A stretch of DNA of 5,066 nt, from contig JANYFX010000171.1 of NCBI GenBank assembly GCA_025359585.1, positions 1 through 5,066 of the forward strand. Direction: 5' to 3'. Below are positions 1-5,066 of the stretch, one piece after another (position 1 is the first letter of the stretch; the number at the start of each line of letters is the position of its first letter). The notes below the pieces were generated by a model. It had not been told where the DNA came from, did not search any database, and was given only the letters and a program-made list of their open reading frames with translations. The position numbers were made by a program, and so were the translations under genes. The DNA comes from Rhizobacter sp. (lineage in GTDB: Bacteria > Pseudomonadota > Gammaproteobacteria > Burkholderiales > Burkholderiaceae_C).

Positions 1-908
1 TGCGGCAGCCCGCTGCGCAAGGTCTCGAAGCTGCGGCCGCCGTCGCGCGTGCGGTTGACGACCATCGCGCCGTCGACCGGAACGCGGGTCTGGTCGGCGA
101 TGGCCGGAACGAACCACGCTGTGTCGGCATGCCCCGGGTGCACTGCCACGGCGAAGCCGAAGTTCGAGACCGGCACATCGGTGACTTCGTGCCACGAGGC
201 CGCGTTGTCGGTGGAGCGCCACATGCCGGCGTGGTGCTGGCACCAGAGCACGTCGGGCTGGGACGCGCAGCGCACAACGCAATGCGGGTCCTGCACGTTG
301 GGGTCGAGCTGGCGCTCGGGGGGCATGTAGGTCGCACGCATGCCGCCGGCCCGCGTGGCCCACGAAGCACCGTTGTCGGTGCTGGCCAGCACACCGCCGA
401 CGCTGAGGCCGACCAGCATCTCGTCAGTGCGCGTGGGGTGTGGGCAGATCGAGTGGATGCCCGGCACGTCGTAGCCGCCACCACACCACTCGGCGCGGGC
501 CGGGTGGTTCCAGAGCGGCTCGACCAATTGCCACGACTGGCCGGCGTCTTCCGAGCGGAACAGCCCGCCCGGCAAGGTGCCGGCCCAGACCTTGCCGTGC
601 GCCGCTTCGAGCGACCAGATCTGCAGCAGCTTCCAGGCGACGCCGGCGAGCGGCTCGCCTTCGGGTTGTGGTGGGTAGGCCGGCGTGGTCAGCTCGGCCC
701 AGGTGACGCCGCCGTCGTCGGAGCCGTGCAGCTTGACGCCGAAGTGGCCGAGGTTGAGCGCCGCGAACATTCGTCCACCCTCGGTCGGAGGCAGCACCAT
801 CGACACCGGTTCGCCGAGAAAGCTGATGCGTTCGACGATCCAGGCGCCGGCGCGCTGGCGCAGTTCGAACAGGCCCTTGCGGGTGGCGACCCATGCACGT
901 GGTTCCAT
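1..908 (-). CDS. BNR/Asp-box beta-propeller protein (sialidase-like fold, function unknown), C-terminus cut by window edge
   Basis: The frame reads from ATG at 908 leftwards through the window edge, giving 302 complete codons with no stop. Five Asp-box motifs (S-x-D-x-G-x-x-W) are visible: SDDGGVTW at residues 63-70, SEDAGQSW at 119-126, STDNGASW at 176-183, STDNAASW at 232-239 and a weaker TRDGGRSF at 287-294. They recur every 55-57 residues, as expected for propeller blades. The N-terminus (MEPRAWVATRKGLFEL) has no signal peptide or membrane segment, so a cytoplasmic location is inferred. I see no sialidase F/Y-R-I-P motif, so labels such as exo-alpha-sialidase describe the fold only. Segments around DPHC (207-210) and QHHAG (224-228) resemble conserved stretches of WD40/YVTN/BNR-like proteins I recall. 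Start choice: AGAGGAG lies 8 bases upstream of this ATG; an adjacent in-frame GTG at 911 is possible, and an in-frame stop lies at 942-944. It sits 93 bases downstream of a MoaD-like gene on the same strand. Family members are usually somewhat longer, so a few dozen residues are probably missing. Confidence 0.88.
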   Translation of the reverse strand, partial: MEPRAWVATRKGLFELRQRAGAWIVERISFLGEPVSMVLPPTEGGRMFAALNLGHFGVKLHGSDDGGVTWAELTTPAYPPQPEGEPLAGVAWKLLQIWSLEAAHGKVWAGTLPGGLFRSEDAGQSWQLVEPLWNHPARAEWCGGGYDVPGIHSICPHPTRTDEMLVGLSVGGVLASTDNGASWATRAGGMRATYMPPERQLDPNVQDPHCVVRCASQPDVLWCQHHAGMWRSTDNAASWHEVTDVPVSNFGFAVAVHPGHADTAWFVPAIADQTRVPVDGAMVVNRTRDGGRSFETLRSGLP

Positions 909-916
909 CACCGAAG

Positions 917-923
917 CTCCTCT
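917..923 (-). promoter_or_regulatory. Ribosome-binding site of the BNR-propeller gene
   Basis: On the minus strand this reads AGAGGAG, a near-consensus Shine-Dalgarno sequence, 8 bases before the ATG at 908. It supports that start over any internal one. It is the best-formed Shine-Dalgarno in the window, which suggests this gene is translated independently rather than by coupling to the MoaD-like gene 93 bases upstream. Confidence 0.7.
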
Positions 924-1001
924 TTTGTTGGCTTGCCTGTGTCAGACGAATGGCGGGGCCGGAAATCGACAAGGTCACAAGGTATTTTTGCTGCCGGGGA
1001 C

Positions 1002-1271
1002 CTAACCGCCCGACAGAGCCTGCATCACGTACACCTCGCTGTCGGCCTTCAGCGGGTCGGCCAGCACCACCCGCTCGTGGCAACGCGTACCGTCGATGAA
1101 CGCGACGACGTTGGCGCGCAAATGGCCCTGGTCGTCAAGCACGTAACCGCGCAGGCGCGGGTTCACGGCGAACGCCGCTTCGAGCGCGGCGCGCAGCGTG
1201 GCGGCGGGTGCCGTCACCTCGGGCGTCTCGGTGAAGCGCTTGAGTTGCTGCGTGAAGACGATGCGGGCCAT
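1002..1271 (-). CDS. MoaD/ThiS-family ubiquitin-fold sulfur-carrier-like protein
   Basis: An 89-residue protein with the size and plan of the MoaD/ThiS family. It has a beta-strand start (MARIVFTQQLKRF), an Ala/Leu-rich helix at about 25-35, a second hairpin around LRANVVAFIDGTR (51-63), then the acidic loop LKADSEVYVMQALSGG ending in Gly88-Gly89. In known members the terminal Gly-Gly is adenylylated by an E1-like enzyme (MoeB, ThiF) and carries a thiocarboxylate that donates sulfur, in molybdopterin or thiamine synthesis or in other pathways. No E1-like enzyme, MoaE, ThiG or JAMM protease is in this window, so the recipient of any sulfur is unknown. It is the upstream gene of a probable two-gene unit with the BNR-propeller gene. 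The start is the only good one: no other in-frame ATG or GTG is near, although its GAGG lies just 1 base before the ATG, closer than ideal. Placement in the family is firm; assignment as true moaD or thiS is not supported. Confidence 0.9.
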   Translation of the reverse strand: MARIVFTQQLKRFTETPEVTAPAATLRAALEAAFAVNPRLRGYVLDDQGHLRANVVAFIDGTRCHERVVLADPLKADSEVYVMQALSGG

Positions 1272-1457
1272 GCCTCGATGATGCCGCGCACGGCGAGATT
1301 TGAAAACGGGAACCTCCCGATCGCCGTTGCCGGGTGTGTGCCGCCGCGCTGCAGTTCAAACCCTGAGGTGCCACGCCGCCCGGGCACGGCACAATCGAAA
1401 GCACTGCGGCGCCGCCTGGCCGGGCCGCACGCACCACCCACTTTCCATGGAGTCAAG
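1272..1457. promoter_or_regulatory. Divergent intergenic region, probable promoters for both flanking units
   Basis: These 186 bases lie between the start of the minus-strand MoaD-like gene and the start of the plus-strand acyl-CoA ligase, so promoters for both units should lie here. The best plus-strand candidate is GGCACAATCG at 1388-1397; its CACAAT (1390-1395) matches four of six positions of a sigma-70 -10 box, but no convincing -35 box stands 16-18 bases upstream. No minus-strand promoter stands out. Two short symmetries are present: CGGGA-ACC-TCCCG at 1307-1319 and the palindrome GCGGCGCCGC at 1406-1415. Both could be chance in DNA this GC-rich. No regulator gene is in the window. Confidence 0.35.
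1449..1452 (+). promoter_or_regulatory. Ribosome-binding site that fixes the acyl-CoA ligase start
   Basis: GGAG stands 5 bases before the ATG at 1458. This matters because the reading frame stays open upstream to 129, running antisense through two other genes. The Shine-Dalgarno, together with the family-like N-terminus that follows, places the true start at 1458. An in-frame ATG pair at 1470-1475 is less well placed. Confidence 0.65.
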
Positions 1458-3101
1458 ATGAACGGTTTGATGATGCAGCAGCCGCTGCTGATCTCGTCGC
1501 TGCTGGTCCACGCCGAGCGCCACCACGGTGACCAGGAAATCGTTTCGCGCCGCGTCGAAGGCGACATCCACCGTTGCACCTACCGCGATCTGGCGTCGCG
1601 CTCGCGCCGCATGGCCAAGGCGATCGCGGCGCTCGGCGTCAAACCCGGCGAGCGCGTCGCCACGCTGGCCTGGAACGGCTACCGCCACATGGAGCTGTAC
1701 TACGCGGTCTCGGGCTCGGGCGGCGTGCTGCACACGCTCAACCCGCGCCTGCACCCCGACCAGGTGGTCTACATCGCCGACCACGCCGAAGACCAGGTCC
1801 TGTTTTTCGACATGACCTTTCTGCCGCTGGTCGAAGCCGTGGCGGGCCGCGTCAAGACGATCAAGAAGTTCGTTGCGATGACAGACCGCGCGCACATGCC
1901 CAAGGAAAGCAAGATCGTCGGGCTGTTGTGCTTCGAAGACCTGGTCGACGCGAACGACGACCACTTCGAGTGGCCAACGTTCGATGAGAACCAGGCCTCG
2001 TCGCTCTGCTACACCTCTGGCACCACCGGCAACCCGAAGGGCGTGCTGTACAGCCACCGCTCGACGCTGCTGCACACCTTCGCGATCGCCCTGCCCGACG
2101 CGCTGAACGTGTCGGCACGCGACACGATCCTGCCGGTCGTGCCGATGTTCCACGTCAACGCCTGGGGCCTGCCCTACGCGGCCTGCATGATGGGTGCGAA
2201 GCTGGTGTTCCCGGGCCCGGGGCTGGACGGAAAATCGCTCTACGAACTGTTCGAAACCGAGCGGGTCACGGTCTCGGCCGGGGTGCCCACGGTGTGGCAA
2301 GGCTTGCTCGGTTATGTCGAAGCCGGTGGTCTGAAGTTTTCGACCATGCGCCGCACCGTGATCGGCGGCTCGGCCTGCCCGCCGGCGATGATGACGGCGT
2401 TCCAGCAGCGTTACGACGTTCAGGTGATTCACGCCTGGGGCATGACCGAGATGAGCCCGGTCGGCACGGCCGCCATCCTGAAGGGCAAACACCTCGACCT
2501 GTCGCCCGAAGAGCGCATGGCCGTGCAGGCCACGCAGGGCCGCGCGGTCTACGGCGTCGACATGAAGATCGTCGGCGAAGACGGCGCGGCGCTGCCCTGG
2601 GACGGCAAGGTCTCGGGCGAGTTGCTGGTGCGCGGCCCGTGGATCATCCAGACCTACTTCAAGGGCGAAGGCGGCGACCCGCTGGTGAAAGATGACCAAG
2701 GGCGGGGCTGGTTCCCGACCGGCGACGTGGCCACGATCGACCCCGACGGCTACATGCACATCACCGACCGCAGCAAGGACGTGATCAAGTCCGGCGGCGA
2801 ATGGATCGGCTCGATCGACCTGGAAAACATCGCAATGGCGCACCCAGCTGTAGCGATGGCGGCCTGCATCGCGGCGCTGCACGCGAAGTGGGACGAGCGC
2901 CCGCTGCTGATCGTCGTGAAGAAACACGGCGCCGAGCTCACACGCGACGAGCTCATCAAGTTCTTCGAAGGCCGCATCGCGAAGTGGTGGACGCCCGACG
3001 ACGTAGTCTTCGTCGACGCGATCCCGCTCGGTGCCACCGGCAAGATGCTGAAGAACCGGCTGCGCGATCAGTACGGCAAGCATTTGCTGGCGCAAGGCTG
3101 A
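1458..3101 (+). CDS. Acyl-CoA synthetase (AMP-forming), DmdB-like / medium-to-long-chain fatty-acid--CoA ligase
   Basis: A complete 547-residue member of the ANL (acyl-CoA synthetase/luciferase) superfamily. It is expected to activate a carboxylic acid with ATP to an acyl-adenylate and transfer it to coenzyme A in the cytoplasm. Motifs appear in order: the phosphate-binding loop YTSGTTGNPKG (185-195), the A5 motif GMTE (328-331), WFPTGD (418-423) with the ribose-binding Asp423, the hinge segment DRSKDVIKSGGEWI (437-450), and the A10 lysine Lys529 in PLGATGK. All catalytic residues are present. The N-terminus (MMQQPLLISSL, then HGDQEIVSR and ATLAWNGYRHMELYYA) closely resembles, from memory, 3-methylmercaptopropionyl-CoA ligase DmdB of marine bacteria, a subgroup that also contains many general fatty-acyl-CoA ligases. 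The substrate therefore cannot be fixed from sequence; a medium- or long-chain fatty acid is as likely as methylmercaptopropionate. No other dmd gene is in view. rarD follows 12 bases downstream and is probably cotranscribed. Confidence 0.95.
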   Translation: MNGLMMQQPLLISSLLVHAERHHGDQEIVSRRVEGDIHRCTYRDLASRSRRMAKAIAALGVKPGERVATLAWNGYRHMELYYAVSGSGGVLHTLNPRLHPDQVVYIADHAEDQVLFFDMTFLPLVEAVAGRVKTIKKFVAMTDRAHMPKESKIVGLLCFEDLVDANDDHFEWPTFDENQASSLCYTSGTTGNPKGVLYSHRSTLLHTFAIALPDALNVSARDTILPVVPMFHVNAWGLPYAACMMGAKLVFPGPGLDGKSLYELFETERVTVSAGVPTVWQGLLGYVEAGGLKFSTMRRTVIGGSACPPAMMTAFQQRYDVQVIHAWGMTEMSPVGTAAILKGKHLDLSPEERMAVQATQGRAVYGVDMKIVGEDGAALPWDGKVSGELLVRGPWIIQTYFKGEGGDPLVKDDQGRGWFPTGDVATIDPDGYMHITDRSKDVIKSGGEWIGSIDLENIAMAHPAVAMAACIAALHAKWDERPLLIVVKKHGAELTRDELIKFFEGRIAKWWTPDDVVFVDAIPLGATGKMLKNRLRDQYGKHLLAQG

Positions 3102-3113
3102 ACCCGTCGAAGG

Positions 3114-4001
3114 ATGCAAGCCGGAGTTGTCTACGCCACCCTCGCCTTCGTCTGGTGGGGGCTGTTTCCGCTGTACTTCCGCATCGTCACCACGGTGCCG
3201 GCGCCGGAGATCCTGGCGCACCGCGTGCTGTGGTGCCTGCTGTTCCTCATCGCACTTCTGACGGCGCGGCGCCAGTGGGGCTGGTTGCGCCCGGTGCTGC
3301 GCCAGCCGAAAGTGCTGGCGGCGTTCGCGGCGAGCGCGCTGCTGATCGGCGCGAACTGGCTCGCCTACATCTGGGCCGTGATGCACGGCCATGTGCTCGA
3401 AGCGAGCCTGGGTTACTTCATCACACCGCTCGTCAACGTGCTGCTCGGCATGACACTGCTGCACGAGCGGCTGCGCCGCGCGCAGTGGATCGCGCTCGCC
3501 ATCGCAGCCTGTGGCGTGCTGTGGCTCACCGTGGAGGCCGGGCGCCCGCCGTGGATCGCGCTGTCGCTCGGCGCCACCTTCGGCGGCTACGGCCTGATGC
3601 GCAAGATCGCCGCGCTCGGCGCGCTGGAAGGGCTGACGCTCGAGACCATGCTGCTGGCGCCCCTGGCGATCGCCGCGCTCAGCCTGGCGGCGATCAGCGG
3701 CCACGCCAGCTTCCCGGCGGCAGACGTGCTCACGAACGTGTGGATGATCGCGCTCGGCCCGATCACCGCCGTGCCGCTGCTGCTGTTCGCGGCCGGCGCG
3801 CGCCGCCTGTCGATGGCCACGCTGGGGATCGTGCAATACCTCGGCCCGTCGATCCAGGTGGTGATCGGCATCTGGGTGTTCGGCGAGCCGTTCCCGATGG
3901 CACGTTTCATTGGCTTCGCGTGCATCTGGATCGCGCTGATCGTGTACTCGCTCGACGGCTGGCGCGTCAGCCGGCGGGCTGCCGTGGCGCCCGCCGTTTG
4001 A
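3114..4001 (+). CDS. rarD: RarD-family EamA/DMT superfamily permease
   Basis: A 295-residue, very hydrophobic protein of the length usual for RarD. About ten membrane helices can be drawn, roughly at 3-23, 33-50, 67-88, 96-114, 123-140, 145-160, 174-194, 206-226, 234-255 and 263-282, forming two EamA repeats in the inner membrane. RarD-like signatures include VWWGLFPLYF (13-22), EILAHR (32-37), NWLAYIWAV (81-89), EASLGYFITPLVNVLLG (96-112), YGLMRK (159-164) and the second-half stretch YLGPSIQVVIGIWVFGE. The name comes from a chloramphenicol-sensitivity phenotype; the transported substrate is not established, so a drug-resistance role should not be assumed. The start is supported by the family pattern M-x-x-G-V-x-Y, but the only nearby purine run (GAAGG) abuts the ATG with no spacer. 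Translation may thus depend on coupling to the ligase, whose stop lies 12 bases upstream in the same frame. Confidence 0.95.
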   Translation: MQAGVVYATLAFVWWGLFPLYFRIVTTVPAPEILAHRVLWCLLFLIALLTARRQWGWLRPVLRQPKVLAAFAASALLIGANWLAYIWAVMHGHVLEASLGYFITPLVNVLLGMTLLHERLRRAQWIALAIAACGVLWLTVEAGRPPWIALSLGATFGGYGLMRKIAALGALEGLTLETMLLAPLAIAALSLAAISGHASFPAADVLTNVWMIALGPITAVPLLLFAAGARRLSMATLGIVQYLGPSIQVVIGIWVFGEPFPMARFIGFACIWIALIVYSLDGWRVSRRAAVAPAV

Positions 4002-4005
4002 CCGC

Positions 4006-5066
4006 CTAAGCCGCGACCGGCTCGGGCGCCGAGCTGCGGATCAGGTGGTCGAACGCGCCGAGCGCCGCCTTCGCGCCGTCACCGGTCGCGATGATGATCT
4101 GCTTGAAAGGCACCGTCGTCACGTCGCCGGCTGCGAACACGCCAGGCAGCGAAGTCTGGCCGCGGTTGTCGACCACGATCTCGCCATGGCGCGATAACTC
4201 CAGCGTGCCCTTCAGCCACTCGGAATTCGGCACCAGGCCGATCTGCACGAACACACCTTCGAGTTCGACGTGTTTCGATTCGCCGCTGGCGCGGTCGGTG
4301 TAGGTGAGGCCATTGACCTTGCCGTCCGCACCGGTGATCTCGGTCGTCTGCGCCTGGGTGTGGATCACCGCATTTTTCAGGCCGTTCAGCTTCGAGACCA
4401 ACACCGCATCGGCACGCAACTGGTCGCCGAATTCGAGCAGCGTCACGTGCCCGACGATGCCGGCCAGGTCGATCGCCGCCTCGATACCGGAGTTGCCGCC
4501 GCCGATCACCGCGACGCGCTTGCCCTTGAACAGCGGCCCGTCGCAGTGCGGGCAGTAGGCCACGCCTTTGTTGCGGTATTCCTGTTCGCCGGGCACGTTC
4601 ACCTCACGCCAGCGCGCGCCGGTCGAGAGGATCACGGTCTTGCTCTTGAGCAGGGCGCCATTGGCGAGCTGCACGCCGACGAGGCCGTATTTCTCCGTCG
4701 CCGGAATCAACTTCTCGGCGCGCTGTAGATTCAGAATTTCCACGTCGTACTGTTTGGCGTGCTGTTCCAGCGCGGCCGCGAACTTCGGGCCGTCGGTCTC
4801 GAGCACCGAGATGAAGTTCTCGATGCTCATCGTGTCCATCGTCTGCCCGCCCATGCGTTCGGCCAGCATGCCGGTGCGGATGCCCTTGCGCGCCGCGTAC
4901 ACGGCCGCTGCTGCGCCCGCAGGCCCGCCGCCGACGATCAGCACGTCGTAGGCTTCCTTGGCGTTGAGCTTGACCGCATCACGTGCCGCGGCGCCGGTGT
5001 CGAGCTTGGCGACGATCTCTTCGGCGTCCATGCGGCCCTGGCCGAAATGCGCACCGTTCAGGAACA
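4006..5066 (-). CDS. ahpF: Alkyl hydroperoxide reductase subunit F (AhpF), N-terminus beyond the right edge
   Basis: AhpF is the NADH-dependent flavoprotein that reduces the peroxiredoxin AhpC, allowing it to destroy hydrogen peroxide and organic hydroperoxides in the cytoplasm. The window holds the last 352 codons plus the stop. The frame is open through the edge, beginning FLNGAHFGQGRMDAEEIVAK, which matches the linker after the N-terminal thioredoxin-like domain in E. coli AhpF. The ATG at 5031 is therefore an internal methionine. Visible parts are the FAD-binding GGGPAG (4915-4932), the redox-active CPHC disulfide (4543-4554), the NADH-binding GGGNSG (4486-4503) and the C-terminal FAD motif FAAGDVTTVPFKQIIIATGDGAK. 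All key residues are present. The family is about 520 residues long, so some 170-180 residues, including the N-terminal CxxC, lie outside. The presence of ahpC to the right, upstream of ahpF, is expected from other genomes but cannot be seen. A stand-alone thioredoxin reductase is excluded by the upstream linker sequence. Confidence 0.97.
   Translation of the reverse strand, partial: FLNGAHFGQGRMDAEEIVAKLDTGAAARDAVKLNAKEAYDVLIVGGGPAGAAAAVYAARKGIRTGMLAERMGGQTMDTMSIENFISVLETDGPKFAAALEQHAKQYDVEILNLQRAEKLIPATEKYGLVGVQLANGALLKSKTVILSTGARWREVNVPGEQEYRNKGVAYCPHCDGPLFKGKRVAVIGGGNSGIEAAIDLAGIVGHVTLLEFGDQLRADAVLVSKLNGLKNAVIHTQAQTTEITGADGKVNGLTYTDRASGESKHVELEGVFVQIGLVPNSEWLKGTLELSRHGEIVVDNRGQTSLPGVFAAGDVTTVPFKQIIIATGDGAKAALGAFDHLIRSSAPEPVAA
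4018..4036. repeat. Inverted repeat at the rarD/ahpF convergent junction, inside the last ahpF codons
   Basis: GCTCGG (4020-4025), loop GCG, CCGAGC (4029-4034) form a perfect 6-base stem. In plus-strand RNA it extends by a G-U and a C-G pair to span 4018-4036. It begins 16 bases after the rarD stop and lies within the final codons of ahpF. No T-tract follows on either strand, so it is not a textbook intrinsic terminator. It is the only candidate transcript-end structure I see at this junction, and it could be chance in GC-rich coding DNA. Confidence 0.3.

Noticed and set aside
424..1083. 219-residue minus-strand open frame overlapping the propeller and MoaD-like genes
   Set aside because: It is an off-register shadow, Arg/Ala-rich with no domain, while the overlapping frame contains five clean Asp-boxes and a Shine-Dalgarno.
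1307..1319. CGGGA-ACC-TCCCG inverted repeat in the divergent region as a regulator binding site
   Set aside because: The 5-base arms and 3-base gap are too short to separate from chance in GC-rich DNA, and no second copy or cognate regulator is in the window. It is mentioned only under the intergenic region.
129..1457. Open plus-strand frame continuous with the acyl-CoA ligase, which would extend it to 990 residues
   Set aside because: It is the exact reverse-complement register of the minus-strand propeller and MoaD-like genes, its translation is low-complexity Arg/Ala/His-rich, and a Shine-Dalgarno plus family-like N-terminus place the ligase start at 1458.
1356..3836. 826-residue open frame on the minus strand opposite the ligase and rarD
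   Set aside because: It mirrors the sense codons exactly and stays open because TTA, CTA and TCA are avoided at high GC. The product is rich in His, Arg, Gln and Asp with no recognisable domain, whereas the sense strand carries two complete conserved proteins.
2801..4009. 402-residue plus-strand open frame over the ligase end and rarD
   Set aside because: Its translation is Arg/Ala/Pro-rich with no domain, and it covers rarD in a different frame. The rarD frame has clear membrane helices and family motifs.
4006..5031. A stand-alone thioredoxin reductase starting at the ATG at 5031
   Set aside because: The frame continues upstream to the window edge with the AhpF linker sequence (FLNG..FGQGR), and there is no Shine-Dalgarno before that ATG, so this is an internal methionine of AhpF.

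Overview
This 5,066-base window is strongly GC-rich, with G or C in most third codon positions. It carries five protein-coding genes and almost no spare DNA. The protein styles suggest a chromosomal segment of a betaproteobacterium, probably Burkholderiales: a DmdB-like acyl-CoA ligase, a RarD permease, an AhpF very close to that of E. coli, and a MoaD/ThiS-like protein beside a BNR-repeat protein. This placement is inferred from protein resemblance, not from a marker gene. I see no tRNA, rRNA, CRISPR array, insertion sequence, integrase or attachment site.

Layout, left to right. (1) On the minus strand, from 908 to beyond the left edge, lies a BNR/Asp-box beta-propeller protein cut off at its C-terminus. 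It has five Asp-box motifs spaced 55 to 57 residues apart. (2) Upstream of it on the same strand, 1271 to 1002, is a small ubiquitin-fold MoaD/ThiS-family protein ending in Gly-Gly. These two look like one transcription unit. (3) A 186-base divergent intergenic region (1272-1457) separates this unit from a plus-strand pair: a 547-residue acyl-CoA synthetase (1458-3101) of the DmdB/medium-to-long-chain type, followed 12 bases later by rarD (3114-4001), an EamA-superfamily inner-membrane permease. (4) Convergent with rarD, with only four bases between stop codons, is ahpF (4006 to beyond the right edge, minus strand), the flavoprotein reductase of the alkyl hydroperoxide system. Its N-terminal thioredoxin-like domain lies outside the window.

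Functionally this is three neighbouring units rather than one pathway: a MoaD-like/propeller pair of unknown role, an acyl-CoA ligase plus permease that are probably cotranscribed, and a peroxide-defence reductase. Four of the five genes share one codon register on the two strands. This produces very long open frames that are not genes: 129-3101 on plus and 1356-3836 on minus. The ligase start was therefore set by ribosome-binding site and family N-terminus rather than by longest frame. The most open biological question is the MoaD-like/propeller pair. Nothing else in the window looks like an undescribed system.
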